Shown in pieces: positions 1 to 7,058 of a stretch of 64,000 nt of DNA. The DNA comes from an uncultured Bacteroidales bacterium (lineage in GTDB: Bacteria > Bacteroidota > Bacteroidia > Bacteroidales > Paludibacteraceae), in assembly GCA_900319005.1 (NCBI GenBank), contig ONMV01000003.1, positions 62,001 through 126,000 of the forward strand, written 5' to 3'. Numbering within the stretch: the stretch's first letter is position 1; each line of letters opens with the position of its first letter. Under the pieces are notes generated by a model that saw only the letters and a list, made by a program, of their open reading frames with translations, did not search any database and was not told the origin of the DNA. The position numbers and the translations under genes were made by a program.

Positions 1-364
1 GATTAGCATTAACCGCACCATCGGACGAGGACGCACTCGATGTCCAGCCCAGGAAAGTATAGCCATCTGCCGGAGTAGCATAGGCATACAAGGTTCCCGT
101 ATGCTGACCACCTTCGTTTCCTCCGCAACTAAAAGAAGCTGAAGCGGAACCGCTCGTGGCGCTACCACTCGTTGAGGCATAAACAGTACCGCTACCTGTT
201 CCTTTATTAACGTTCAACGTAGCAGTATGCGTACTATGACTTCCCCACACATTGCCAACCCCAAGCGTCAGCAGCATAATTACCATCGCCGTATAGCGGA
301 AGAGGTTTAGGTTTGCCCCGCTAACACAGCGAATGATGTTCATTGATTTAAATAAAGTTTTCAT
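1..364 (-). CDS. Secreted repeat protein, N-terminal part (runs off window)
   Basis: The frame is open from an ATG at 362-364 leftwards to the window edge, giving about 121 residues. Residues 1-42 form a signal peptide with a long hydrophobic core (motif MVIMLLTLGVGNVWG). The mature part begins with a Ser/Thr/Gly-rich stretch and then reads ATPADGYTFLGWTSS, which matches the Gly-Trp core of bacterial InlB-B/flg_new-like repeats seen in Bacteroidota surface proteins. It is probably exported to the cell surface; the ligand is unknown. It lies only 29 bp downstream of the ORF6N gene on the same strand, and both start codons are preceded by almost the same A-rich leader (ATTTAAG-TACAAAAAGAT then ATGAAA). 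The C-terminus, and so any sorting domain, is outside the window. Confidence 0.75.
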   Translation of the reverse strand, partial: MKTLFKSMNIIRCVSGANLNLFRYTAMVIMLLTLGVGNVWGSHSTHTATLNVNKGTGSGTVYASTSGSATSGSASASFSCGGNEGGQHTGTLYAYATPADGYTFLGWTSSASSSDGAVNAN

Positions 365-393
365 ATCTTTTTGTATCTTAAATGTTTTCTATA

Positions 394-1023
394 TTATTTG
401 TTGTAATCGTCATATATCGGCGAGTTAAATCCCACCGGATTCATGGGCTTCGCTTTCGGTTTAGCTTGCAACTCTGCCAATGATTGATTAATCAGCTCTA
501 ACTGCATAGCCGTCTCCTCGTTGATTGCACGCTGCATCTCATTGACATCATTCTGGTCGTGCATCACTTCCTCAATATACAAATTCAAGCGCTCAATCTT
601 TTCATTCAACAACTCTACTTTCGCCTCTGTAGCTGTTAATGCTACCAACGCCTGACGCATTGCCACGAACGCACGCGTGATTTGCACACTCATCTTTACT
701 GCAATCTCACTCCGCAATAATGATGCCAACATCACCACGCCATGCTCTGTGAAAGCGTAGGGTAACTTACGAACACCTCCCCAATTTGAGGTCACAATTT
801 GTGACTTCAAGTCTGCAACATCCTCATTTACAGAAACTTTCATCCATTCTTGATGAGTTAGTTGAAACATAAAGTCCTCGGGAAAACGCTCTTTGTTACG
901 TTTCACCGCCTGGTTGAGCACTTTTGTCTCCACCTGGTACAACGCCGCCAAGTCACGGTCCAGAATCACCTTCTGTCCGCGGATCTCGTATATCTTACGC
1001 TGTATGACTGCTATATCTTTCAT
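394..1023 (-). CDS. ORF6N domain-containing DNA-binding-like protein
   Basis: This 209-aa protein has the ORF6N domain of the KilA-N/Bro superfamily over about residues 5-95, with the typical pattern of '[20 protein letters not shown]' at the front and '[19 protein letters not shown]' at the end. Residues 110-165 are Leu/Glu-rich and likely coiled coil. The last 30 residues are Lys/Pro-rich. The family is common in phages and also as stand-alone accessory genes in Bacteroidota chromosomes; the domain is thought to bind DNA, and the target here is unknown. There are no phage structural genes nearby. The ATG at 1021-1023 is supported by an A-rich leader and a Lys-Asp start usual for the family. 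Confidence 0.85.
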   Translation of the reverse strand: MKDIAVIQRKIYEIRGQKVILDRDLAALYQVETKVLNQAVKRNKERFPEDFMFQLTHQEWMKVSVNEDVADLKSQIVTSNWGGVRKLPYAFTEHGVVMLASLLRSEIAVKMSVQITRAFVAMRQALVALTATEAKVELLNEKIERLNLYIEEVMHDQNDVNEMQRAINEETAMQLELINQSLAELQAKPKAKPMNPVGFNSPIYDDYNK

Positions 1024-1096
1024 ATCTTTTTTGTACTTTAAATTTCGTTATATTTAGATCGGTCAAGATTGGCCGATAGGGGTTTTATATCTTTTA

Positions 1097-1140
1097 TTCT
1101 TATCCTCAATATTACACGTTCTTATCCTCAATATTACACG
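1097..1140. repeat. 22-bp perfect tandem duplication
   Basis: Two identical 22-bp copies lie head to tail at 1097-1118 and 1119-1140 (core TTATCCTCAATATTACACG). It looks like a recent slippage duplication upstream of the ORF6N gene. The core TTATCCTCA has a loose similarity to a DnaA box, which is not enough to call one. Confidence 0.9.
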
Positions 1141-1498
1141 TGCAGGTGCTAATGCAAGGGAGCTTTGCACTTTGAGTGTGCAAAGTTATTGCTTTTTTTA
1201 TAAATAAAAAAAAAAATCAAAAGAAAAACGCCAAAAATCTGCTTTTTGCTATACAAAAGTGACAAAAGTACAGAGTAATGTTCGCAGAAATGACGTAATA
1301 ACGGGATTATGGAATATTTTGGTTCAAAATGGGTCCACATAAAAAATGAGACAGCAGGGAAATAGCTTTTTTAAAAAGGCTGAAAGACAGAGGCGTAGAT
1401 AGTGTATTGCTGTTGCAAGGGAGCCAAATGGAAAAAAGAGACATACGGAAAGAAGTTGCAGGGGTACTTATCTTTGTCGCAGATTTCGTTTTTTCGAA

Positions 1499-1538
1499 AT
1501 CACGTAATCCCGAGATCAGAAGATCACGAGATCACGAA
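1499..1538. repeat. Degenerate 8-bp tandem repeat, five units (ATCACGAG type)
   Basis: Five consecutive octamers read ATCACGTA, ATCCCGAG, ATCAGAAG, ATCACGAG and ATCACGAA. The array ends 28 bp before the start codon of the DUF3987 gene. It belongs to the class of period-7/8 arrays found at many gene junctions in this window. Confidence 0.85.
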
Positions 1539-1566
1539 AAATTTTTAACCCATTAAACTAAACATT

Positions 1567-2817
1567 ATGCTTAAAAACCTAAACTTAATGGAGGGACAGG
1601 AAAACCTCCGCATCGTTAAACATCTTGACATGCAGAAACTTCCTGAGAGTGTACAACAGATGCTTTCGCTGGCTTCTACGCCGGAGGAGCAGGACATTAT
1701 CCTCATGGCAACGCTTGCGGCGGCGAGTGCGTGCGTGCCGAAGATGTATTTTACGTATGGTCCGACGGGCAAGAAGTACTACGCTAACCTGCAATGTTTC
1801 ATCTTGGCTGCCGCAGCTTCCGGCAAAGGTATCGCCAATCAGGTCTTAGAGATGGTACGCGTGATTGATGAGCAGTATCCGATGTTGATTGCGGGCGACA
1901 GTACTTTAGCGGCATTTTACAAAGCGTTGGAGGAACAAGGCGGCTGCGGATACATGCACGAATCCGAAGGCTCGGTGATCACGGACATCTGGAAGAACGC
2001 GGCAGCGAACTACAACACCGCCCTCCGTAAGGCGGCGGAACATGAGCCAATCTCGCGGAACCGCGTCAAAGGCGCTTCGGAAATCAAGAACCCGCGGTTG
2101 AGTATGCTGCTGACCGGCACTTTCGGGCAGTACAAAGCGCTGGTGCCGAATGTGGAGAACGGTTATTTCAGCCGCTTGCTGACGGTGGTGATCCGCGGCA
2201 CGAACCCGTTTGACAAACGTTATGTCTCGTCCAAAGGCGGACAGAGCGCGGTTCCGAAGATCGTCGGACAGCGGTTACTGCGCGTGTACGAATCATTATT
2301 GTGCGGCGACGAGCGGGAATGGAGTCTGACAGAGGCACAGAAAGAGCGTCTGGGCGAGCACCTCGAAACGGAGTACGGAACGCTCATCTCGCTCCTCGGC
2401 GATAACTTCCACTCGGCGGTAGTGCGTATGGCGGTACAGATAGAGCGGATAGCGATGGTGCTAAGCGCGATGAGAGGGGGAGAAAACAATCGACCATGCA
2501 TGGTCGATACACTCTATTGTAGCGACCAAGATTATGAGACGGCGGAGATCATCGGGAATAAGATGCTAATGCATATGGCTGCGGCTTACCGGATGATAGA
2601 TGGAGATGCGCAAGAGTGCGTACCGGAGATCAAGCCGATAGACCAGAGGAAGGTGGTTTTTGAACAACTGAAGGCTGAGTATGCTTTGGGAGAACTCATC
2701 CAAGAGGCTAAAAGTCAGGGAGTATCGCGGAGTAGCGCAATCCGATGGAATAACGAATGGATAGAAAATGGTATGGTTACTAAGGAGAATCATGGTATTT
2801 ACAGAAAAGTGGCATGA
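1567..2817 (+). CDS. DUF3987 domain-containing ATPase-like protein
   Basis: The 416-aa product resembles the DUF3987 family, P-loop proteins found in Bacteroidota accessory regions, often next to primase-like or HU-like genes. A Walker A-like stretch, AAAASGKGIA, sits at residues 81-90 and an acidic HESEG at 131-135 is in the place of Walker B. The last 50 residues (FEQLKAEY...IRWNNEWIENGMV) look like a winged-helix tail. The usual N-terminal VirE-N or primase part is absent, so this is the short form. The ATG at 1567 follows the octamer array. A 133-aa gene of unknown function follows on the same strand after a repeat-rich 242-bp gap. The biochemical role of the family is not settled; handling of replication or mobile DNA is an inference. 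Confidence 0.75.
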   Translation: MLKNLNLMEGQENLRIVKHLDMQKLPESVQQMLSLASTPEEQDIILMATLAAASACVPKMYFTYGPTGKKYYANLQCFILAAAASGKGIANQVLEMVRVIDEQYPMLIAGDSTLAAFYKALEEQGGCGYMHESEGSVITDIWKNAAANYNTALRKAAEHEPISRNRVKGASEIKNPRLSMLLTGTFGQYKALVPNVENGYFSRLLTVVIRGTNPFDKRYVSSKGGQSAVPKIVGQRLLRVYESLLCGDEREWSLTEAQKERLGEHLETEYGTLISLLGDNFHSAVVRMAVQIERIAMVLSAMRGGENNRPCMVDTLYCSDQDYETAEIIGNKMLMHMAAAYRMIDGDAQECVPEIKPIDQRKVVFEQLKAEYALGELIQEAKSQGVSRSSAIRWNNEWIENGMVTKENHGIYRKVA

Positions 2818-2823
2818 GACTTT

Positions 2824-2906
2824 GAAACTTTGGAACTTTGACGAAACTTTATAAACACATTATATACAGCATATTATAAGCGAAAGTATCAAAGTTCCAA
2901 AGTTTC
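2824..2906. repeat. Inverted repeat built of 8-bp units behind DUF3987
   Basis: The left arm at 2824-2841 (GAAACTTTGGAACTTTGA) is a perfect reverse complement of the right arm at 2889-2906, with 47 bp between, also rich in A/T. Each arm is itself a period-8 repeat (AACTTTGG/AACTTTGA; AAAGTTCC/AAAGTTTC). The left arm starts six bases after the TGA stop of the DUF3987 gene. The arms could form an 18-bp stem in RNA. Confidence 0.85.
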
Positions 2907-2958
2907 ATAACGAAAATTATTGTCGGATGACATCCGACCTAATGGACGACGTACAGGA

Positions 2959-3022
2959 GGATGTTAGGTGGATGTTAGGTAGTCGTACCGATGATATCGA
3001 ACAAATATCAAACAAATATCAA
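2959..3022. repeat. Two 11-bp tandem duplications
   Basis: GGATGTTAGGT occurs twice in tandem at 2959-2969 and 2970-2980, and ACAAATATCAA twice at 3001-3011 and 3012-3022. Just upstream at 2922-2938 is a 17-bp palindrome (GTCGGATG-A-CATCCGAC). All lie in the 242-bp gap before the 133-aa gene. No promoter of the TAnnTTTG type is visible in the gap. Confidence 0.8.
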
Positions 3023-3059
3023 ACTTATTTCTAAATTATAACTAACGATTCTAAGTATT

Positions 3060-3461
3060 ATGGCACAAGCAGAATTAAGCGTAGGCATTGATTTGCTGCG
3101 CGGTAAATTGAAACGCGACTCGGAAGTGGTGACACGCCTGAAAGGATACCGAGCAGATGACGGGACTTTGATCAAATATGGTCCTCAGGAGATTTATTTT
3201 AAGGAGAAACGCGATTACAAGCATCATCCCCGGCAAGGAGCTGAGGAGGCACAAGCACAGAAATGGACTGCAGCCTGTCGGAGTGCGAGTGTGATTATCA
3301 AAGATAAATCGCACCCGAGATACGGGGAGTTACGCGCACGATGGAATGCGCAGTTGAAAGGAAAGCCGGATTCGTTATTGAATCCCAAGCGTGTGACGAT
3401 GTTTCCGAATTTTGTGCGGGTTATTCTACTTCGGGAGCTTGAAAACGGAAATACCCCATAG
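3060..3461 (+). CDS. Conserved-looking hypothetical protein, 133 aa
   Basis: I do not recognise this family. The product is basic (many Lys/Arg) with a C-terminal 'MFPNFVRVILLRELEN' helix. It follows the DUF3987 gene on the same strand, and small basic proteins are often paired with DUF3987 in Bacteroidota, so a nucleic-acid-related role is possible but unproven. The ATG at 3060 follows an A/T-rich leader. Its last 41 bases overlap the end of the convergent 388-aa gene, so the final 13 codons are read on both strands. Confidence 0.6.
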   Translation: MAQAELSVGIDLLRGKLKRDSEVVTRLKGYRADDGTLIKYGPQEIYFKEKRDYKHHPRQGAEEAQAQKWTAACRSASVIIKDKSHPRYGELRARWNAQLKGKPDSLLNPKRVTMFPNFVRVILLRELENGNTP

Positions 3462-4587
3462 ACTCAAGCGCAATGACTTCGTCTCGCACATCCGGTGTGT
3501 AGCGCCCATGTTCGCGCATGGCGCGCCGGAACTGCGAGGCGTTGTTGCGTTCGGTGTAATCGAGTTTGAGATGCTCGCTGAGCCACTGGCGCATATCCTT
3601 GTCGGAGCATTTGCGGCGGATATAACCGAGTTGGCGCATGGCATAGACGGCGGCAGTCAGATCGCGGAAATGAGCAGGATGCTGCTCCGCTAATTGCAGA
3701 TGGTAAAGGAGATGGTTCTGTGCTTCTTCCGGCACATCATCCGCCCAGAAACGGATATCCTTTTTGGGCAGGAGTCGCTCGGAGAGGAAACGGTTCCACT
3801 CCTTTTGCCATTGGAGCCAATCTTTCTGCTCGGAGGCAGATAAAAGCTCGATTTCATCGGACAAAAACGCCCAGTCGGTTTCCTGCGAGAAGATATACTT
3901 TCGGTCGGCAGAAGTGATTTTAGCGCCGGGCATCTCCTGCTTCATCGCCACATATTCGTCGGAGAGCCAGAGGAGGTAACGCTCCATGATGTCGGCGGCT
4001 TTCTCGCCTTCGAAAAAGAAGGTCGGTCTTTCCGTCTCGTCCGGCATATCCGCCAGCTGGATGACCGTCTGGAAATCGGTCCAGTCGGTTTGGAGTAATC
4101 GCTGGCGGCGTGTCTCCACGCGTGCGGCATCTATGAGCCATTGTCCGAAAGGCATTTTCCAAGGCATCGCCTCCCATATATGTTTCCCGAAAGACTCCAA
4201 GACCAGACAGCGCATATAGTTCGCCAGCAGTTCCATCGCGAGGGAGAGAAGGCGTTTATTGGGGCAGAGCTCAACGAGACCGTTCGGTACGCCGATAAAC
4301 TGGACGTAATTGTCGCGGAGTTGGTATATTTCCGCAGAGAGATAGCCCCAGTCCTCGCGTCTCACCTCGCGGTCGTAACGGAGGAAGAATTGTGCCTGTT
4401 CCTCCTCCGTGTCCAGCGCTATTGCGCGCACATCGCCTTCGTCCGTATCGACGAGGAGGGCTGCCAAAATAGCCGCCGCGAGGAATCCGCGCAGCTCGAT
4501 GGGGTCGCTATCTGCGGCCGTATAGAAGAGCGTGTGATTCTCGTAGCGCGTACGCGAGTCAATAGTATAGTTATCTAATAGGTGCAT
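3421..4587 (-). CDS. Hypothetical protein, 388 aa
   Basis: Not recognised. There is no signal peptide or membrane segment; the protein is acidic, Trp- and Leu-rich and apparently all-helical. The C-terminal third (residues 290-388: HLLYHLQLAEQHPAHFRDLTAAVYAMRQLGYI... then FRRAMREHGRYTPDVRDEVIALESMGYF) has the spacing of helix pairs seen in RteC-like tails of Bacteroidota element regulators, but the match is too weak to name. It converges on and overlaps the 133-aa gene by 41 bp at its 3' end, and is preceded by the 248-aa four-helix-bundle gene on the same strand after a 45-bp gap. Codon use is like that of the neighbours. Confidence 0.65.
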   Translation of the reverse strand: MHLLDNYTIDSRTRYENHTLFYTAADSDPIELRGFLAAAILAALLVDTDEGDVRAIALDTEEEQAQFFLRYDREVRREDWGYLSAEIYQLRDNYVQFIGVPNGLVELCPNKRLLSLAMELLANYMRCLVLESFGKHIWEAMPWKMPFGQWLIDAARVETRRQRLLQTDWTDFQTVIQLADMPDETERPTFFFEGEKAADIMERYLLWLSDEYVAMKQEMPGAKITSADRKYIFSQETDWAFLSDEIELLSASEQKDWLQWQKEWNRFLSERLLPKKDIRFWADDVPEEAQNHLLYHLQLAEQHPAHFRDLTAAVYAMRQLGYIRRKCSDKDMRQWLSEHLKLDYTERNNASQFRRAMREHGRYTPDVRDEVIALESMGYFRFQAPEVE

Positions 4588-4608
4588 GGGCGTGGGTTAG
4601 AGGACTTC

Positions 4609-4628
4609 TCGTAATGACGGGATTACGA
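4609..4628. repeat. Palindromic ATnACG repeat
   Basis: TCGTAAT-GACGGG-ATTACGA is a perfect 7-bp inverted repeat and carries the GTAATGACGGGAT unit that also builds the larger array at 5416-5491. It lies between the 388-aa gene and the end of the four-helix-bundle gene. Confidence 0.75.
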
Positions 4629-4632
4629 CAAA

Positions 4633-5379
4633 TTATTTCTGTTCAAATTTTCTTGTTCCGGTGCAGTTAGGATAGTCGCTACAGCTCCAGAACGGCTTGC
4701 CGGAGTTAAGGCCTTTCTTCGCCATCCTTTTGAGCATCGGTTTTCCACAAACGGGACATTGCGGGGCGTCCTCGGAGAGGCTGTCGGCAGTGCGTTGTTT
4801 GAGGCGTTCGGCAGTAAGCGCTTCGGTAAACCCACCCTCTTCCGTGAAGGACGATAATTGTCTCTCAATCTGCTTGTTGAGCATGGTCGTTAGGCGGTTG
4901 CAGAACACCAAAATGCATCGAGCCGCCTGCATGGAATCGGTTGTCTTGAGCCAGGGGTCGAACTTATGCTTTTGCGCGAGAATATGTCGCGAACTCTGAT
5001 ATTGAACATCGTCCTTGTACTCGGGCATGTCTAATGGGAGAGTGGCGATAGAGACATATTCAGGCGATTGATTCGACCACGGTAATTGGTCCGCCTGAAG
5101 AAGCCAGTTGATATAATCATTCGCCAGTTCAGAGAGGCTGGCACGCGCGACGTCAGTCAGTTTCATCTCCGTCTCACGGGAGGTATAGTGGCGCGAATTA
5201 CCCTCTGCGATATTGGCGGTACAGGAACGTGCGGCTTGCGTCATCTGGTCGAATTGCCGTCCGCAAGGATCGTTCTGCAGATTGAGAAAGGTCTTGCAGA
5301 AGTCCTGGGTAGCAAGTTGGATGACATTCGCAAAGATCCATGTATCGAGCCAATAATATCCGGCAGTACCTATTTTCAT
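4633..5379 (-). CDS. Four-helix-bundle (S23/bAvd-like) protein with C-terminal zinc ribbon
   Basis: This 248-aa protein has two parts. Residues 1-185 match the Bacteroidota 'four helix bundle' proteins related to the S23 ribosomal-insert and bAvd families: the signature is 'QAARSCTANIAEGNSRHYTS' around residue 50 followed by 'DVARASLSELANDYINWLL'. Residues 205-248 form a topoisomerase I-type C4 zinc ribbon (CPVC ... CSDYPNC). The ribbon suggests nucleic-acid binding. Proteins of the first family assist reverse transcriptases in diversity-generating retroelements, but no reverse transcriptase lies in this window, so the role here is open. The ATG at 5377-5379 gives the natural 'MKIGTAGYYWLDTW' start. 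The order with the 388-aa gene downstream suggests co-transcription. Confidence 0.8.
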   Translation of the reverse strand: MKIGTAGYYWLDTWIFANVIQLATQDFCKTFLNLQNDPCGRQFDQMTQAARSCTANIAEGNSRHYTSRETEMKLTDVARASLSELANDYINWLLQADQLPWSNQSPEYVSIATLPLDMPEYKDDVQYQSSRHILAQKHKFDPWLKTTDSMQAARCILVFCNRLTTMLNKQIERQLSSFTEEGGFTEALTAERLKQRTADSLSEDAPQCPVCGKPMLKRMAKKGLNSGKPFWSCSDYPNCTGTRKFEQK

Positions 5380-5415
5380 ATAAGATTAATTTTGAGGGTT
5401 AATATTATTTTTCGG

Positions 5416-5491
5416 GATGACGTAATGACGGGATAACGGAATTACGGAGGTTTTTTCGAGATGACGTTATTACGTCATTACGTAATTACGA
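5416..5491. repeat. Degenerate 8-bp tandem repeat, two blocks (ATnACGn type)
   Basis: Block one at 5416-5447 reads GATGACGT AATGACGG GATAACGG AATTACGG. Block two at 5460-5491 reads GATGACGT TATTACGT CATTACGT AATTACGA. The TAA stop of the DUF4105 gene (5486-5488) lies inside the last unit. More decayed copies occur at 1284-1307, 4609-4628 and 6672-6720. Confidence 0.9.
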
Positions 5492-6655
5492 ATAGAGATA
5501 TCTTTTTACCAAGACGATGATGAAGGAGAGGGCGAGGATGATATGCGGCCAATCGACGAGGACGTGTCCCCAAAAGAACTCGCCGGACATAACGAGACAC
5601 CAGATAAGAAGGACAGCCGCATAAGGCAAAGCCCAATACTTGCGCCAATGCCAGAAGATAGCCGGCAGGATATTGAAAGGGATGATGAGCCAGTTCCAAT
5701 CGGTACACGGGAGTGTGGAAAACAGAATCAGATGAGTCATCACCGCACCTATCGCCGTGTACAAAGCTAACAAGGCATAATCCACCGCCTTCCAAGGCGC
5801 GAACGACAATAAAAGCAGCAACATACTTACCAGAAGCGGTGTACACCATGTGCCTTCGTTACTACTTTTAGCTTCTAAGAGAACGGACGGCTCATTCTCT
5901 AACACCTGCTTACCATTGTCAAAAGTAGCTTGCTGCCATACCTCCACCAGGTCGGTAGGCACTATCAGCTTTTTCTCACAAGGACATATTTTATCGCCCT
6001 CTACACCTACCAGAAAATAGGATATAAATTCAATCCAAGGAACATTCGTAGCGAACGATGTAGCTAACTCGCGCATCGTATGGTCCGTATATTTTTTGCT
6101 CCACGGCGCATAATGGATAGCGTTACGTCCGATAGCCCTGTGTATCACATGCACTACCGATTTGGCACAGCCCCGGCTATAATAATCATACGGAAGACTC
6201 AACCCTTCCTCCGCCATCTTGTCCATCACCCTCCATAGTTGCTGTTCCTGCTCAGGAGAAAGGTTGATGGCATATTCTTTCACTCCCCGCCCCGTCTCAC
6301 GATAGAAACCCAAGAACTGATCGGTTGGTATAGCAAACATACCCATCTTGAGGTCGCCACGCAGAAAAGTCCATACCTTATCCTGCACACTCTCGCTCTC
6401 ATAAGAGTAAATATAATCCAAGTTGAAAGCCGGACACTGCAGATGCAAAGCAGCATGTCCCAAGGCGGAATAAAGCACATCTTCCGGATCGCAGACCACA
6501 AGACTGACGGTTACAAAATCCTCTGCCGTTCTGTCGATGGTATCGTTAAATCCCTGCATGGCATTGCGCTCAGCGACAGTCATCGCAGGGTCTTGGGCGG
6601 AGACTGATGCTGCAAACAAGAGCAACGACAGGATGATATGAATCTTTTTCAACAT
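5486..6655 (-). CDS. DUF4105 domain membrane protein
   Basis: The 389-aa product starts with a signal peptide (MLKKIHIILSLLLFAASVSA), followed by a DUF4105-like domain over about residues 40-230 (landmarks: YSALGHAALHLQCP, DYIYSYESE, YDYYSRGCAKSV) and about five membrane helices over residues 255-389. The domain carries a Cys (SRGCAK) and His (GHAALH) arrangement like that of papain-type peptidases, so a membrane-bound hydrolase is possible; the activity of the family is not established. The ATG at 6653-6655 is chosen because a consensus promoter lies at 6730-6761; an upstream in-frame start at 6892 would put about 80 Arg-rich residues and the promoter inside the gene. The stop codon sits in an octamer repeat. 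Confidence 0.85.
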   Translation of the reverse strand: MLKKIHIILSLLLFAASVSAQDPAMTVAERNAMQGFNDTIDRTAEDFVTVSLVVCDPEDVLYSALGHAALHLQCPAFNLDYIYSYESESVQDKVWTFLRGDLKMGMFAIPTDQFLGFYRETGRGVKEYAINLSPEQEQQLWRVMDKMAEEGLSLPYDYYSRGCAKSVVHVIHRAIGRNAIHYAPWSKKYTDHTMRELATSFATNVPWIEFISYFLVGVEGDKICPCEKKLIVPTDLVEVWQQATFDNGKQVLENEPSVLLEAKSSNEGTWCTPLLVSMLLLLLSFAPWKAVDYALLALYTAIGAVMTHLILFSTLPCTDWNWLIIPFNILPAIFWHWRKYWALPYAAVLLIWCLVMSGEFFWGHVLVDWPHIILALSFIIVLVKRYLYS

Positions 6656-6729
6656 AGTTTTATTTTTTCGGGATGACGATGGGTTTCGTGATGACCTAAT
6701 TACGTATACGAGATGACGATAATTCGCCA

Positions 6730-6761
6730 CAAAAGTACAACTTTTTTTTTGATTGTGCAAG
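6730..6761 (-). promoter_or_regulatory. Promoter for DUF4105 gene
   Basis: On the minus strand CTTG (6758-6761) is followed after exactly 20 bp by TACTTTTG (6730-6737), the Bacteroidota sigma-ABfr form TTTG-N20-TAnnTTTG with one -33 mismatch. The gene starts about 70 bases downstream. Confidence 0.75.
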
Positions 6762-6766
6762 AGATG

Positions 6767-6803
6767 ATACCAAAAAAGCGCCCAACGGACGCTTTTTTGG
6801 TAT
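6767..6803 (-). terminator. Strong intrinsic terminator after the micropeptide
   Basis: ATACCAAAAAAGCG and CGCTTTTTTGGTAT form a 14-bp stem around the CCCAACGGA loop. The T-run makes it work on either strand. It abuts the stop codon of the 63-aa micropeptide gene and separates it from the DUF4105 promoter. Confidence 0.85.
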
Positions 6804-6995
6804 TTAGAACACCGGCGTGCGGCGTTTGGGTGCACCGGGACCGAGAGGTGGTATCGGAATAACGGGATCCGGATCCGGAGTCGGACTACCATCCAAGATA
6901 CAACTGCTCAGATTGATTTGTGATACCTCCATGAGAGGAGTGATATATAGTTTCTTAGCTGCAAGAGCACGATTAATTACATTTTTCTTTTCCAT
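6804..6995 (-). CDS. Micropeptide, YI-P--E / AP-RR--VF family (63 aa)
   Basis: The 63-aa product has a basic start (MEKKNVINRALAAKKL), the motif YITPLMEV at residues 17-24, a single Cys, a Pro-rich acidic middle (TPDPDPVIPIPPLGPG) and the end GAPKRRTPVF. The 53-aa gene at 56323-56484 repeats this plan, which shows that the frame is real: (K/R)-YI-(T/A)-P--E-(V/M) at the front, IL--S in the middle and AP-(K/R)RR--VF at the end. It follows the giant secreted-protein gene after 63 bp holding an octamer repeat, and ends directly at a terminator. Small ORFs with a Y--P--E start are frequent in Bacteroidales and have no known function. There is no signal peptide. Confidence 0.7.
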   Translation of the reverse strand: MEKKNVINRALAAKKLYITPLMEVSQINLSSCILDGSPTPDPDPVIPIPPLGPGAPKRRTPVF

Positions 6996-7020
6996 AAAGC
7001 TAATAATTTTTTATAGTGGA

Positions 7021-7052
7021 CTAGTATACTGGTATTCTAGTCAACTAGTATT
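7021..7052. repeat. Degenerate 8-bp tandem repeat (CTAGTnnn type), four units
   Basis: Units read CTAGTATA CTGGTATT CTAGTCAA CTAGTATT. The array lies between the stop of the giant protein and the start of the micropeptide. The same family recurs at 51752-51791, 45 kb away. Confidence 0.9.
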
Positions 7053-7058
7053 TTTTCA

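Larger units (their letters stand above)
1024..1566. other. Divergent intergenic region with tandem repeats
   Basis: This 543-bp gap separates the ORF6N gene (minus) from the DUF3987 gene (plus). It holds a 22-bp perfect tandem duplication (1097-1140), an A/T-rich run at 1195-1225 and five 8-bp repeats (1499-1538). TATCTTTG at 1469-1476 looks like a Bacteroidota -7 box for the plus-strand gene but no -33 TTTG lies at the right distance; TAACTTTG on the minus strand (1181-1188) is likewise only half a promoter. A 63-codon minus-strand frame at 1149-1340 is low-complexity and is not called as a gene. Confidence 0.6.

Noticed and set aside
1097..1140. CRISPR-like repeat
   Set aside because: Only two copies with no spacer between them; no cas gene in the window.
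1149..1340. 63-codon minus-strand frame in the ORF6N-DUF3987 gap
   Set aside because: Low-complexity Phe/Ile/Lys-rich translation of an A/T-rich stretch, no leader, no family-like feature.
3421..4587. RteC-like regulator
   Set aside because: Only a loose similarity of helix spacing in the C-terminal third; no clear motif.
394..5379. A prophage or integrative element from ORF6N to the zinc-ribbon gene
   Set aside because: No integrase, structural, relaxase or transposase gene and no flanking att-like repeats; ORF6N and DUF3987 alone are not enough.
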